Shown one piece after another: positions 10,366 through 18,590 of a stretch of DNA of 64,000 bases (its first letter is position 1; every line of letters starts with the position of its first letter). The stretch is from an uncultured Halomonas sp. (GTDB taxonomy: Bacteria > Pseudomonadota > Gammaproteobacteria > Pseudomonadales > Halomonadaceae), in assembly GCF_947501415.1 (NCBI RefSeq), contig NZ_CANMVL010000011.1, forward strand, positions 248,001-312,000, written 5' to 3'. A model generated the notes under the pieces. That model had not been told where the DNA came from, searched no databases, and worked only from the letters and a program-made list of their open reading frames with translations. The position numbers and the translations under genes are program-made.

Positions 10366-10749
10366 TCAGCCACGGGGCGGTGCGCGCAGAATCGCGGCCG
10401 CCAATGCCAGCCAACCACCGATCATCAGGGTGCCCCCGATCGGCGTGATTACCCCCAGTCGTGTCACACCGCTGAGTGCCATGGCGTAGAGCGAGCCGGA
10501 GAAGAGCGCGATGCCGGCCGCCCATAGCCCCATGGCCAGCCGTTGACCGGGCAGGCGAACGCTGCTGCGCCAGGCAAGCACCGCCAGCAGTGCCAGGGTG
10601 TGCCACGCCTGGTAGCGCACCCCGGTCTCGAAGGCCGCCGCCAGTCGTGGGGTCAGCTGCCCCTCCAGGGCGTGGGCGGCGAAGGCGCCGGCGATCACCA
10701 CCAGGGCGCCGGAGAGCGCCGCGGCCAGCCACCATCTCCTGTCCTGCAT
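10366..10749 (-). CDS. DUF423 (YgdD-type) inner membrane protein
   Basis: 127 residues with four hydrophobic segments. It shows the DUF423 signature: AGAFAAHALEGQLTPR near residue 20, ETGVRYQAWHTLALL, then LFSGSLYAMALSG and the closing GVITPIGGTLMIGGWLALA. Family function is unknown. Convergent with the thioesterase gene, six bases apart. Confidence 0.85.
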   Translation of the reverse strand: MQDRRWWLAAALSGALVVIAGAFAAHALEGQLTPRLAAAFETGVRYQAWHTLALLAVLAWRSSVRLPGQRLAMGLWAAGIALFSGSLYAMALSGVTRLGVITPIGGTLMIGGWLALAAAILRAPPRG

Positions 10750-10800
10750 TCTGATGCTCCTTAGCCTTGCCTGATCGGTTCGGTTGTGTTGGTCGTCGAG

Positions 10801-10922
10801 AGGCGCCGGGGACAGGTAGAAGAGGGGGTCCGAGGACCAGGGATGGCCGAGGTAGCGTACAGGGAGGTATTCATAGCGCCCCCTCGACGGTCCGGCGCCC
10901 CGGGACCTGTCGCCGGATCAGC
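10801..10922 (+). repeat. Dispersed structured intergenic repeat, copy A
   Basis: About 122 bp, related to 46247-46368, 48640-48749 and (inverted) 49166-49352. Outer arms pair (gacaggt near the left, acctgtc near the right), as do gaggggg and ccccctc. The core reads gtagcgtacagggaggtatt. Any short open frame across it is an artefact. Lies between the DUF423 and trmB genes. Confidence 0.85.
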
Positions 10923-11040
10923 CTCGCGAGTTCGCCGACTTTGACTACCTACCGTACCCTGCGGCGGCCTTAGCCGCTACAATACGCGCCCCCGATCTAT
11001 CCAAGCCCAGAAGATTCCGTTCAGAGAGCAGCCCCGCGCC

Positions 11041-11781
11041 ATGACCGACCCCCACCATGATGACAAGACGACCGGCCCGGAGGGAGCGGATGCCCCGCTG
11101 CATCGCCGCGGCATCAAGAGCTATGTCCTGCGCGCCGGGCGCATGACCCAGGCCCAGACCCGCGGGCTCGAGGAAGTATGGCCGCGACTCGGCCTGACCC
11201 TGGCCGACGGTCGCCAGGACCTCGATGCCCTGTTTGGCCGTGAAGCCCCTCGCGTGGTGGAGATCGGCTTCGGCATGGGGGCCTCGCTGGTGGAGCAGGC
11301 CGAGACTCACCCCGCTACCGATTTCATCGGGATCGAGGTGCATGCGCCGGGTGTCGGCAAGCTGCTCGACGAGGTCGACAAGCGTGGCCTCACCAACCTG
11401 CGTGTCTACCGTGAGGATGCCCTGGCGGTGCTGGAGCAGTGCCTTCCCGAGGCGAGCCTGGATACCGTGCAGCTGTTCTTCCCGGATCCCTGGCCCAAGA
11501 AGAAGCACCACAAGCGGCGCATCGTTCAGCCCGCCTTTGTCGAGCTGGTGCGTACGCGGCTGAAGGCCGGTGGTACCTTCCACCTCGCCACCGACTGGGA
11601 AGCCTATGCCGAGTGGATGGCCGAAGTGATGGATGCCGCCGATGGCTTCGCCAATACCGCCGACGCCGAGACCTCACCCTATGTGCCACGTCCGGCGTTT
11701 CGACCGCTGACCAAGTTCGAGGCCCGCGGCGAGAAACTGGGCCACGGGGTCTGGGATCTTATCTATCGTCGAGTCGGGTGA
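11041..11781 (+). CDS. trmB: tRNA (guanine-N7-)-methyltransferase
   Basis: 246 residues. The SAM-binding motif [16 protein letters not shown] is at about 72-87, followed by [15 protein letters not shown], then [18 protein letters not shown], which is diagnostic for TrmB. The C-terminal [17 protein letters not shown] is also typical. It makes m7G46 in tRNA variable loops. A TACAAT hexamer at 10978-10983, about 58 bases upstream, may be its -10 element. The start ATG directly follows a purine-rich but weak ribosome binding site. Confidence 0.96.
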   Translation: MTDPHHDDKTTGPEGADAPLHRRGIKSYVLRAGRMTQAQTRGLEEVWPRLGLTLADGRQDLDALFGREAPRVVEIGFGMGASLVEQAETHPATDFIGIEVHAPGVGKLLDEVDKRGLTNLRVYREDALAVLEQCLPEASLDTVQLFFPDPWPKKKHHKRRIVQPAFVELVRTRLKAGGTFHLATDWEAYAEWMAEVMDAADGFANTADAETSPYVPRPAFRPLTKFEARGEKLGHGVWDLIYRRVG

Positions 11782-12095
11782 AGCTGACGCTACTTCGCGG
11801 GGCCAGGCTGTCAAATGAAAATAGGTCATGATGCACCCCAGGTTTCACCAGATATGGGGCTTGCTGACCGGATATGGACTATATATGGTAGTCGGGCCGC
11901 GGGTGAGGATGAGGCCTGCCACCGACATGATGCATGTCAGTGCAGCCCCGGGAGCAGCGGCCTAGGATGAACGGTTCGGTGGCCTGGGGGCCTGTCGGAT
12001 TTGAGCGATCACAACGAGAGATTCGGATTTCGAAGTAGATCGGCGTCAAGTCCGACAGGCTCCTGGCCGCATGGTTATCCTTCAGGAGAGCTGTC
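11782..12095. other. 314-bp intergenic region holding a 71-bp palindromic element
   Basis: No gene is visible. At 11990-12060 two 15-base arms (GCCTGTCGGATTTGA and TCAAGTCCGACAGGC, one mismatch) flank a 41-base centre, like a MITE remnant or a large hairpin. Inside it, TTGAGCGATCACAA (12001-12014) is a weak FNR-like sequence. It would place a start about 47 bases before ubiT, but has three mismatches in ten positions. Confidence 0.6.
11990..12060. repeat. 71-bp terminal-inverted-repeat element
   Basis: Arms 11990-12004 and 12046-12060 match at 14 of 15 positions. No target-site duplication is obvious next to the arms (tggggg on the left, tcctgg on the right). Lies 35 bases upstream of ubiT, so it forms part of that gene's leader or promoter. 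Confidence 0.6.
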
Positions 12096-12590
12096 ATGTC
12101 CCTGCCGTTGTTGCCTTTACCGTTACATGCCCTGCCGCATCCTCCCGCACCCGCCCAACTGATTCGCGCCATCGATCCGCGCGTGCCGGTCGGCATCAAG
12201 CGCCGTCTGGTGGAGCCGTTGCTCAATCGCACCTTCGCCGAGCCTCTGGCCGAGGGGGAGTTCGACGCCCTGGAGGGGCGCCGTATCACCCTGGCCATCG
12301 AGGACATCGGCATGTCGTTGACGCTCACCCAGGAGAACGAGCGTCTGCTGGTGTGTCATGAGCCCGGCGAGGCCACCATTCGCGGTGGCTGGCGAGAATT
12401 CCTCTGCCTGGCGACCCGGCGAGAGGATCCCGACGCGCTGTTCTTCCAGCGCCGGCTGCTGATCGAGGGCGACACCGAACTGGGCCTGATGGTCAAGAAC
12501 CTGCTCGACGGACGCGAGGAGGGCTTGGCCCAGGGGCCCTTCGGCGAATTGCTGGTCCGCCTGGAACGACTGGCAAGACGCACGAGCTGA
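12096..12590 (+). CDS. ubiT: Anaerobic ubiquinone biosynthesis factor UbiT (SCP2 domain)
   Basis: 164 residues. The SCP2 sterol-binding-like domain carries the stretch DPDALFFQRRLLIEGDTELGL followed by VKNLLDG, very close to E. coli UbiT (YhbT). UbiT binds the hydrophobic ubiquinone intermediates in the oxygen-independent pathway, in which UbiU and UbiV supply the hydroxylations. Both of those are in this window (17326-18321 and 16393-17316), supporting the call. Start chosen at 12096, with aggaga ten bases before. Next gene is nrdJa, 38 bp away. Confidence 0.9.
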   Translation: MSLPLLPLPLHALPHPPAPAQLIRAIDPRVPVGIKRRLVEPLLNRTFAEPLAEGEFDALEGRRITLAIEDIGMSLTLTQENERLLVCHEPGEATIRGGWREFLCLATRREDPDALFFQRRLLIEGDTELGLMVKNLLDGREEGLAQGPFGELLVRLERLARRTS

Positions 12591-12628
12591 CATTTTTCGA
12601 TTAACGTATTTCTTCCGGAGCCATCCGA

Positions 12629-14740
12629 ATGAGCACTTCCACCAAGGCAGTGAAGTCATCCAACGAGGTGCCCCTGCAGGGGCCGTCCCGTGATATCTGG
12701 GACTCCAAGTATCGCCTCAAGGACCGTCACGGCGAGCCCGTGGACCAGGACGTGGCCGCCACCTGGGACCGCGTGGCCCGGGCACTCGCCGCGGTGGAAG
12801 GCAAGCAGGCCGATGCCTGGCTGCCGAAGTTTCGCTGGGCGCTGGAGAATGGCGCCATTCCTGCCGGCCGCATCATGTCCAACGCCGGTGCCGAGGCCTA
12901 CAAGCCGGCGGTAAGCCTGATCAACTGCACGGTATCGCGCACCATCCGCGACTCCATGCACGATATCCTCGGCTCGGTGGTGGATGCCGGCATGACCCTC
13001 AAGGCGGGCTGCGGTATCGGCTATGACTTCTCCACCCTGCGTCACAAGGGTGCCTTCGTGTTCGGCGCCGGGGCGGGCACCAACGGTCCCCTGGCGTTCA
13101 TGGATATCTACGACAAGATGTGCTTCACGGTGGCCTCCGCCGGCGGTCGCCGCGGCGCCCAGATGGGCACCTTCGATGTCGGCCATCCCGATGTGCGCCA
13201 GTTCATCGAGGCCAAGCGCGAGGCGGGCCGCCTGCGTCAGTTCAACCTCAGCCTGCTGATCACCGATGAGTTCATGGAGGCGGTGAAGAACGACAGCGAC
13301 TGGCCGCTGGCCTTCCCGCTGCATGCCGGCGAGAAGGATGACGTCGACGAGAGCGAGCTGATCTACCGGGACTGGCCGGTGGTGGAAGAGGGCTATACCG
13401 TCGATGCCGAGGGTCGTGTGGCCTGCCGTATCGTCGAGGTGATCAAGGCCCGCGAGCTGTGGGACACCATCATGAGCTCCACCTACGACTACGCCGAGCC
13501 GGGCTTCATCCTGATCGACCAGGTCAATCGCATGAACAACAACTGGTTCTGCGAGGAGATCCGCGCCACCAACCCCTGCGGTGAGCAGCCGCTGCCGCCG
13601 GAGGGTGCCTGCCTGCTGGGCTCGGTCAATCTGACCCGCTTCGTCATCGACCCCTTCGGCAAGAAGCCGCGCTTCGACTGGGCGCGCTACCGTGAGGTGG
13701 TGGCGATCTTTACCCGCATGCTGGACAACGTGGTGGAGATCAGTGGGCTGCCGCTCGAGGGGCAGCGCCGCGAGATCGAAGCCAAGCGTCGTCACGGCAT
13801 GGGCTTTCTGGGCCTGGGCTCCACCCTGACCATGCTCAAGATCCCCTATGGGTCACCGGAGTCGCTCGCGTTCACCGAAGAGGTGAGCCGCAACCTGGCC
13901 ATCGAGGGCTGGAAGCAGGCGCTCGAGCTCTCCCGCGAGAAGGGCATGGCACCCGCGCTCGCCGAGGATTACGAGATCACGCCGAAGATGCTGCGTGAGC
14001 GCCCCGAGCTCAAGAAGGACGGCTACGAGGTCGGCGACAAGGTCCCCGGTCGCATCCTGCATGCGCGCTACAGCCGCTACATGCAGAAGGTCGCCGAAGT
14101 GGAGCCGGAGCTGGTCGGCCAGCTGGCCGAGCACGGTGCGCGTTTCACCCACCACAGCTCCATCGCACCGACCGGCACCATCTCGCTGTCGCTGGGCAAC
14201 AATGCCTCCAACGGCATCGAGCCGTCGTTCTCGCACCGCTACTTCCGTAACGTCATCCAGGCGGGCAAGAAGACCAAGGAGCAGGTCGAGGTTGTTTCCT
14301 TCGAGCTGGCGGCCTATCGTCACTTCATTGCCGCCGATGCCGTGGAGAGTGACCTGCCGGAGTACTTCATCACCGCCGATGCCGTCTCGCCGAAGCAGCA
14401 TGTCGCGGTGCAGGCCGCCGCCCAGACGTGGGTCGACTCGGCGATCTCCAAGACGGTGAACGTGCCCACCGAGTTCCCCTTCGAGGAGTTCAAGGATCTC
14501 TACCTCGACGCCTACGCCAGCAAGCTGAAGGGCTGTACCACCTTCCGCTTCAACCCGGAAGCCTTCCAGGGGGTGCTGGTGCGCGAGGACGACCTCAAGA
14601 ACACCACCTACGTGTTCGAGCTGGAGAACGGCGAGAGCGTCGAGCTGGCGGGTGACGAGAAGGTCATCTATGACGGTGAGGAGCACAATGCGGCCAACCT
14701 CTATGACGCGTTGAAGGAAGGCACCTATGGCAAGTGGTAA
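12629..14740 (+). CDS. nrdJa: Adenosylcobalamin-dependent ribonucleotide reductase, catalytic part (class II, NrdJa)
   Basis: 703 residues. Class II RNR large-subunit features: NCTVSRTIRDSMHDILGSVVDAG, RRGAQMGTFDVGHPDVRQF, the active-site NPCGEQPLPPEGACLLGSVNLT (about residue 315; Cys and Glu of the catalytic set) and SIAPTGTISLSLGNNASNGIEPSF. It lacks the C-terminal Cys-rich tail, which is encoded by the next gene. This split NrdJa/NrdJb organisation is known from Pseudomonas aeruginosa. It makes dNDPs with or without oxygen using vitamin B12. No cobalamin riboswitch is visible in the short upstream gap. Confidence 0.93.
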   Translation: MSTSTKAVKSSNEVPLQGPSRDIWDSKYRLKDRHGEPVDQDVAATWDRVARALAAVEGKQADAWLPKFRWALENGAIPAGRIMSNAGAEAYKPAVSLINCTVSRTIRDSMHDILGSVVDAGMTLKAGCGIGYDFSTLRHKGAFVFGAGAGTNGPLAFMDIYDKMCFTVASAGGRRGAQMGTFDVGHPDVRQFIEAKREAGRLRQFNLSLLITDEFMEAVKNDSDWPLAFPLHAGEKDDVDESELIYRDWPVVEEGYTVDAEGRVACRIVEVIKARELWDTIMSSTYDYAEPGFILIDQVNRMNNNWFCEEIRATNPCGEQPLPPEGACLLGSVNLTRFVIDPFGKKPRFDWARYREVVAIFTRMLDNVVEISGLPLEGQRREIEAKRRHGMGFLGLGSTLTMLKIPYGSPESLAFTEEVSRNLAIEGWKQALELSREKGMAPALAEDYEITPKMLRERPELKKDGYEVGDKVPGRILHARYSRYMQKVAEVEPELVGQLAEHGARFTHHSSIAPTGTISLSLGNNASNGIEPSFSHRYFRNVIQAGKKTKEQVEVVSFELAAYRHFIAADAVESDLPEYFITADAVSPKQHVAVQAAAQTWVDSAISKTVNVPTEFPFEEFKDLYLDAYASKLKGCTTFRFNPEAFQGVLVREDDLKNTTYVFELENGESVELAGDEKVIYDGEEHNAANLYDALKEGTYGKW

Positions 14741-14794
14741 GCCGAGCCTTTCAGCTGCCGCGTGCCAACTGACAATTTATCGGAGGAGCCCCTG

Positions 14795-15565
14795 ATGGCC
14801 GTCGAGATCAATTCCAAGATCGTTTCCTACAGCGTCAAGAAGGCGGTGGAAGAGCCGCCGCTGGCCGAGGAGAACCCGCTCACGGTCCGCATTCCCTCGC
14901 GTCCCGAGGGGACCCTGGAGGCCGTGTCGGAGAAGATCTCCTATGTCGGCGCCGAAGGCCGCAAGAAGGTCTACCTGCTGGTGTCGTTCATGCCCGTCGA
15001 GGGCGTGCTCAACGGCAAGCGTGTGGTGATCGAGCGTCCGGTGGAGTTCTTCTTCCCCTCCGGCCAGCTCTCCAGCGAGCACCAGTGGATCACCGCTACC
15101 ATGCGTAGCCTGTCGCTGGCGGCCCGTGGCGGTTATGTCACCCAGGCGGTGGCCGACCTGCGCAAGGTGGCCTGGGACAAGGGCCTGGTGCGCTGCGGCA
15201 TGAACCGCTGGGGCAAGCCGATGTTCCATGACTCCGAGGTCGCGGCCATCGCCTGGTCGATCCAGCAGATCCTCTATCGGCGTGGTTTCCTCGATCAGGA
15301 CGGCAATCAGGTTCCGGTGGAGGAGCTGGTGACGCGCTACGCTCAGCGTCAGGCCAGCGGCCACCTCTGGGTGCCGCCTACCGCTGAGGAGATCGAGCAG
15401 GCCGAACGCAAGACCCAGGAGGCCGGCAAGAGCCAGGAGTCCGGCAAGGCCAAGGGCGACGGCCCCACCGTGGTCGGCCACTGCCCCGAGTGCAATGGCG
15501 AGCTGGTCATGATGGATGGCTGCCCCACCTGCTATTCCGGCTGCGGCTGGTCCAAGTGCGGGTAA
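14795..15565 (+). CDS. nrdJb: Class II ribonucleotide reductase C-terminal subunit NrdJb
   Basis: 256 residues from the ATG at 14795, preceded by cggaggag; the frame is open further upstream without a better start. Central part GMNRWGKPMFHDSEVAAIAWSIQQILYRRGF matches NrdJb. The tail holds a CPECNGELVMMDGCPTCYSGCGW-type cysteine cluster, with the terminal Cys pair expected to re-reduce the active site in NrdJa. An acidic/Lys-rich linker (about 205-225) precedes the tail. Follows nrdJa by 54 bp and ends at a strong terminator. Confidence 0.9.
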   Translation: MAVEINSKIVSYSVKKAVEEPPLAEENPLTVRIPSRPEGTLEAVSEKISYVGAEGRKKVYLLVSFMPVEGVLNGKRVVIERPVEFFFPSGQLSSEHQWITATMRSLSLAARGGYVTQAVADLRKVAWDKGLVRCGMNRWGKPMFHDSEVAAIAWSIQQILYRRGFLDQDGNQVPVEELVTRYAQRQASGHLWVPPTAEEIEQAERKTQEAGKSQESGKAKGDGPTVVGHCPECNGELVMMDGCPTCYSGCGWSKCG

Positions 15566-15597
15566 GCGTCAGGCTTTGACAAGCCAGAGCCGCCAAC

Positions 15598-15635
15598 CCA
15601 CCGCCCCGGGTCACTCTTGTGACCCGGGGCGGTGG
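15598..15635. terminator. Bidirectional terminator between nrdJb and the nrdG-like gene
   Basis: Perfect 17-bp stem (15598-15614 with 15619-15635) closing a TCTT loop. Lies between convergent genes. No long T tract on either side, but stem strength is exceptional. Confidence 0.75.
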
Positions 15636-15646
15636 CGTCTGGGGGC

Positions 15647-16387
15647 TCAGCCGCGTAGCTCGAGATGATCGAAGTGGCGCTTCAGCCGGCGTGCCAGACT
15701 TTCCAGCGCCTCGCGGGGCGGGGCACCCTCCACCGCACTACGATAGGCCGGATCCAGGCAGCGCTCCAGGCGGGCGAGCTGGATGGCGTAGCGACGCACC
15801 CCGCAGTCGGCCAGGGTCATGGCCAGCTGCTCGAGGGCGTCGAGGCTGAAGTCGCGCCAGTGCAGCGTGGTGCGGCACTCGAAGGGTACCGAGTCTTCCA
15901 GCAGCAGCGACAGGCTGAGCGCGTGTCGGCGCCAGATACCCGCGCGACCAGCGATGCGGTCGAAGTCGGCGCCACGCCCCTTGGTATCCAGGGCCACCCA
16001 GTCGAGATGCGGCAGCAGCCGTTCCAGGCGCTCGGGGTAAGCGCCGGCGGTGTGCAGCCCCACCGCCAGCCCCAGTGCCCGGCAGGCTTCGGCGGCGGCG
16101 GGCAGGTCCGGGTGCAGGGTGGGTTCGCCACCGCTGAATACCACGGCATCGAGGTCGCCGCCCCGGGCGGCCAGCAGCCCCTCGATGGCCTCCCACTCCC
16201 CCGCGGCGGCTCGCCGTGCTGGCCCCATGCTGCTCGCCGTCTCGCAGTAGCCACACTGCAGGGGACACCCCTGCAGGTAGACCACCGCCGCCCGGCGCCC
16301 CGGGAAGGCGTGGTCATCGCGCGCCTCGAAACCCGCGATGGGTAGCCGAACAGGGGCCTGCGGGGCGGGCGCCAGGGGGATCCGCAT
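15647..16387 (-). CDS. nrdG: NrdG-type radical SAM activating protein
   Basis: 246 residues. The radical SAM motif CPLQCGYC (Cys 41, 45, 48) is followed by FSGGEPTLHPDLP (the GGE SAM contact) and WVALDTKGRG. This is the 'anaerobic ribonucleoside-triphosphate reductase activating protein' family, which installs the glycyl radical on NrdD. No nrdD is in the window; the neighbour is class II nrdJab. Either nrdD is elsewhere or this activase has another client. It lies five bases from ubiV on the same strand, so it probably belongs to the ubiU-ubiV operon. Confidence 0.82.
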   Translation of the reverse strand: MRIPLAPAPQAPVRLPIAGFEARDDHAFPGRRAAVVYLQGCPLQCGYCETASSMGPARRAAAGEWEAIEGLLAARGGDLDAVVFSGGEPTLHPDLPAAAEACRALGLAVGLHTAGAYPERLERLLPHLDWVALDTKGRGADFDRIAGRAGIWRRHALSLSLLLEDSVPFECRTTLHWRDFSLDALEQLAMTLADCGVRRYAIQLARLERCLDPAYRSAVEGAPPREALESLARRLKRHFDHLELRG

Positions 16388-16392
16388 GGTGC

Positions 16393-17316
16393 CTACCCGA
16401 GACCGGCGGCCCGGCTGTGATCCATACCGGGGCGGGCGTGCCAGTAGCCGTCGCAGATCTCGGCGTCGACCAGGCTGAGCGGGTCGGGAGCAGGCAGTTC
16501 ACCCCGGCGCGCCGCATCGAAGGCCATGACCACCTCTGCCATGCCCTTCGGGCGTGGGCTCAGGCGTGCCACGCCGATACCCATCTCGGCCATGCCCGAT
16601 ACCTCGTGGCGCAGGTCCTGACAGGCTCCGGAGAGGGTCTGGATGCCGTTGAGGGTAAACACCTGATGGGACGCCTCTTGAGTGCGCAGTGCCAACCCCT
16701 CGGGGTGTTTCTGGCAGACGAACTGGCAGCGGTCCTTGGGCTTCTGGTAGCGCCGCGCCGTGAAGCAGCGCGACGACCAGGCCAGCGGCAGATGGCCATA
16801 GGCGAACACCTCACAGGGGGCGTCGAGGCCCTGCTGGCGGCAGTCGTCGAGCAGCCGGGCCAGGTCGTCCCGGGACATCTCCACCGGGGCCTGCCAGCGC
16901 CGCATGCCGGCGCGGGAGAGTACCGACAGGGTCGCGGGGTTGTAGAGGTTGAGGGCGGCGCCGGCCACGAAGGGCCGGTTCGCCGCCGACAGGCGTTGCA
17001 GGGCACTCTGGTCGTTGGCCTCGACCAGGAATTCGCCGTTGTCGCACAGCTTGCGCAGATCGCGCAGGTCGGCCTCGGACTCGATCAGGGTCTGGCTCGA
17101 GAGCACCACCTGCTTGCCGCTCTGGGCGAGTTCAAGGCCTATGCCTAGCCAGTCGTCGAGCTTCATGTCACGGCGCCGCGAGCAGACCGACTCACCGAGA
17201 TGAACGATCTCCACCGGCCAGTCGGCGGCCTCGCGATAGAAGTCGGCATAGTGTTCGCGGGTCCAGTAGAAGAGCACCGGGCCGAGCGACAGCTGAAGCA
17301 TGGGGGTTGCGGGCAT
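16393..17316 (-). CDS. ubiV: Anaerobic ubiquinone hydroxylation protein UbiV (U32 family)
   Basis: 307 residues. The four Fe-S cysteines are Cys45, Cys184, Cys197 and Cys201. The spacing of the last three equals that in E. coli UbiV (180/193/197). Sequence around them reads SSRCFTARRYQKPKDRCQFVC. UbiV pairs with UbiU to hydroxylate the ubiquinone ring without oxygen, probably using prephenate as oxygen donor. Nine bases downstream of ubiU on the same strand. Confidence 0.92.
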   Translation of the reverse strand: MPATPMLQLSLGPVLFYWTREHYADFYREAADWPVEIVHLGESVCSRRRDMKLDDWLGIGLELAQSGKQVVLSSQTLIESEADLRDLRKLCDNGEFLVEANDQSALQRLSAANRPFVAGAALNLYNPATLSVLSRAGMRRWQAPVEMSRDDLARLLDDCRQQGLDAPCEVFAYGHLPLAWSSRCFTARRYQKPKDRCQFVCQKHPEGLALRTQEASHQVFTLNGIQTLSGACQDLRHEVSGMAEMGIGVARLSPRPKGMAEVVMAFDAARRGELPAPDPLSLVDAEICDGYWHARPGMDHSRAAGLG

Positions 17317-17325
17317 GGGGCTCTC

Positions 17326-18321
17326 CTATTTCCAGCGGCGCTCGTAGGCGCCCAGAGTGGTCGTGCTGCCTTCCGAGACCTCGCCCAGACCGGTCATCCA
17401 GGCGGGCTCGGTGTGGAAGCGTCCCGGGGCTCGTGCCAGGCGGTCCAGGGCCTGACGCCAGATGCCGGCCACCTTCGAGACATAGGCCGGGCTGCGCTGG
17501 CGCCCCTCGATCTTCACCGCGGCGATACCGAGCTCCGCAAGCTCCGGCAGCAGCTCCAGGGTGTTGAGGCTGGTGGGTTCCTCGATGGCGTGATAGGTCT
17601 CGCCCCCTACCTCGAAGCGCCCCTTGCACAGGGTGGGGTAGCCGGCGTTCTCGCCCTCGCCGTAGCGGTCGATCAGCACTCCGTTCAGGCGCGACTCGAG
17701 GCCCTCCGGGGTCTCCTCCCAGCGCACATGGGCCGCCGGGGAGCAGACGCCGCGGGTGTTGGGGGACTCGCCGGTCAGGTAGGAGGAGAGATAGCAGCGC
17801 CCCTCGGCCATGATGCACAGGCTGCCGAAGGCGAATACCTCGAGCTCCACCGGGCTCTGCTTCGCCAGGTCGCGTACCTGGGTCATGGAGAGCACACGGG
17901 GCAGCACGGCGCGCTTGATGCCGAACTGGTCGTGGTAGAAGCTCAGCGCCTCATGGCTGGTGGCCGAGCCCTGCACCGAGAGGTGGCGGGCGAGATCCGG
18001 GTGGCGGCGGGCGGCATAGTCGAGCAGCCCCATGTCGGCCATGATCAGGGCGTCGACGCCGAGATCCGCGGCCTGATCCACGGCGCGGGTCCACATCGCC
18101 CAGCCGTCCGGCTGCGGATAGGTATTGATGGCGCAGAAGACCCGCTTGCCGCGGGCGTGGGCATAGTCGATGCCCTCCCTGGCACGCTTGTCGGTGAAGT
18201 TGAGGCCGGCGAATTGGCGGGCGTTGGTGGTGTTCTGAAAGCCGAAATAGACGGCATCGGCCCCTTCATCCACGGCGCGCTTGAGGGCGGGCAGGTTGCC
18301 GGCGGGGCAGACGAGCTCCAT
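17326..18321 (-). CDS. ubiU: Anaerobic ubiquinone hydroxylation protein UbiU (U32 family)
   Basis: 331 residues. Starts MELVCPAGNLPALKRAVDEGADAVY-like, the U32 N-terminus. Cysteines 169, 176, 193 and 232 coincide exactly with the [4Fe-4S] ligands numbered in E. coli UbiU. Forms a heterodimer with UbiV for O2-independent quinone synthesis, needed for nitrate respiration. First gene of ubiU-ubiV-nrdG. An FNR-like box centred 65 bases upstream (18380-18393) fits anaerobic induction. Confidence 0.94.
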   Translation of the reverse strand: MELVCPAGNLPALKRAVDEGADAVYFGFQNTTNARQFAGLNFTDKRAREGIDYAHARGKRVFCAINTYPQPDGWAMWTRAVDQAADLGVDALIMADMGLLDYAARRHPDLARHLSVQGSATSHEALSFYHDQFGIKRAVLPRVLSMTQVRDLAKQSPVELEVFAFGSLCIMAEGRCYLSSYLTGESPNTRGVCSPAAHVRWEETPEGLESRLNGVLIDRYGEGENAGYPTLCKGRFEVGGETYHAIEEPTSLNTLELLPELAELGIAAVKIEGRQRSPAYVSKVAGIWRQALDRLARAPGRFHTEPAWMTGLGEVSEGSTTTLGAYERRWK

Positions 18322-18379
18322 GGTGAGCCTCCTGTGGTGGGAATTCCGACCATGCTAGTCGACTATCCCGCGCGGCCTT

Positions 18380-18393
18380 TTGACTCGGATCAT
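18380..18393 (-). promoter_or_regulatory. FNR/Anr-like box upstream of ubiU
   Basis: TTGAC-TCGG-ATCAT, two mismatches to TTGAT-N4-ATCAA. If centred at -41.5, transcription would start near 18345, about 24 bases before the ubiU ATG. It also overlaps the stop codon of the gene remnant at 18390. Confidence 0.55.
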
Positions 18394-18590
18394 AAGGAGG
18401 CGTAGTCGGGTCTGGCGTCGCAGAGCGGGCAGAAGTCGGCCTGCTCGCCGTGCCCCAGGCGCAGGCCGGTGTGGTGGTCGGCGATCTGGCGGTAGAGCCG
18501 CTGGAAGCCGGCGCTGCCCTCTGCGGGTTTAGATAGTGGCAGAGCCCGGCCAAAAGTCGGTATTCGGGAATCTCGTCGCAGGTGGCGATA
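18390..18590 (-). pseudogene. 3' remnant of an unidentified gene, fused to a truncated norR
   Basis: The minus strand from about 18530 encodes ..AGFQRLYRQIADHHTG, RLGHGEQADFCPLCDARPDYASL, then TGA at 18390. The soluble character and CPLC motif look like a real protein C-terminus. Upstream, a different frame reads IATCDEIPEYRLLAGLCHYL, so a frameshift may also be present. No start codon or 5' part remains. I do not recognise the family. It ends where the norR fragment begins on the other strand, suggesting one deletion removed both 5' ends of a divergent pair. Confidence 0.5.

Noticed and set aside
10767..10973. Short ORF with GSVQGGIHSAPSTVRR, also seen at 46285 and near 48690
   Set aside because: It recurs because the DNA element recurs. 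The peptides have no shared start or ribosome binding site, and the DNA arms covary, so the repeat is nucleic-acid structure rather than a gene family.
12001..12014. FNR box before ubiT
   Set aside because: TTGAGCGATCACAA has three mismatches in the ten key positions and lies inside a palindromic element; mentioned only as weak.
12591..12628. Cobalamin riboswitch before nrdJa
   Set aside because: The gap of 38 bases is far too short, and no B12-box-like sequence was seen there or before ubiT.
18536..18590. Treating the plus ORF from 18536 as an intact regulator
   Set aside because: The first 18 codons do not resemble NorR, and the sensor and most of the ATPase are missing; better read as a fused remnant.
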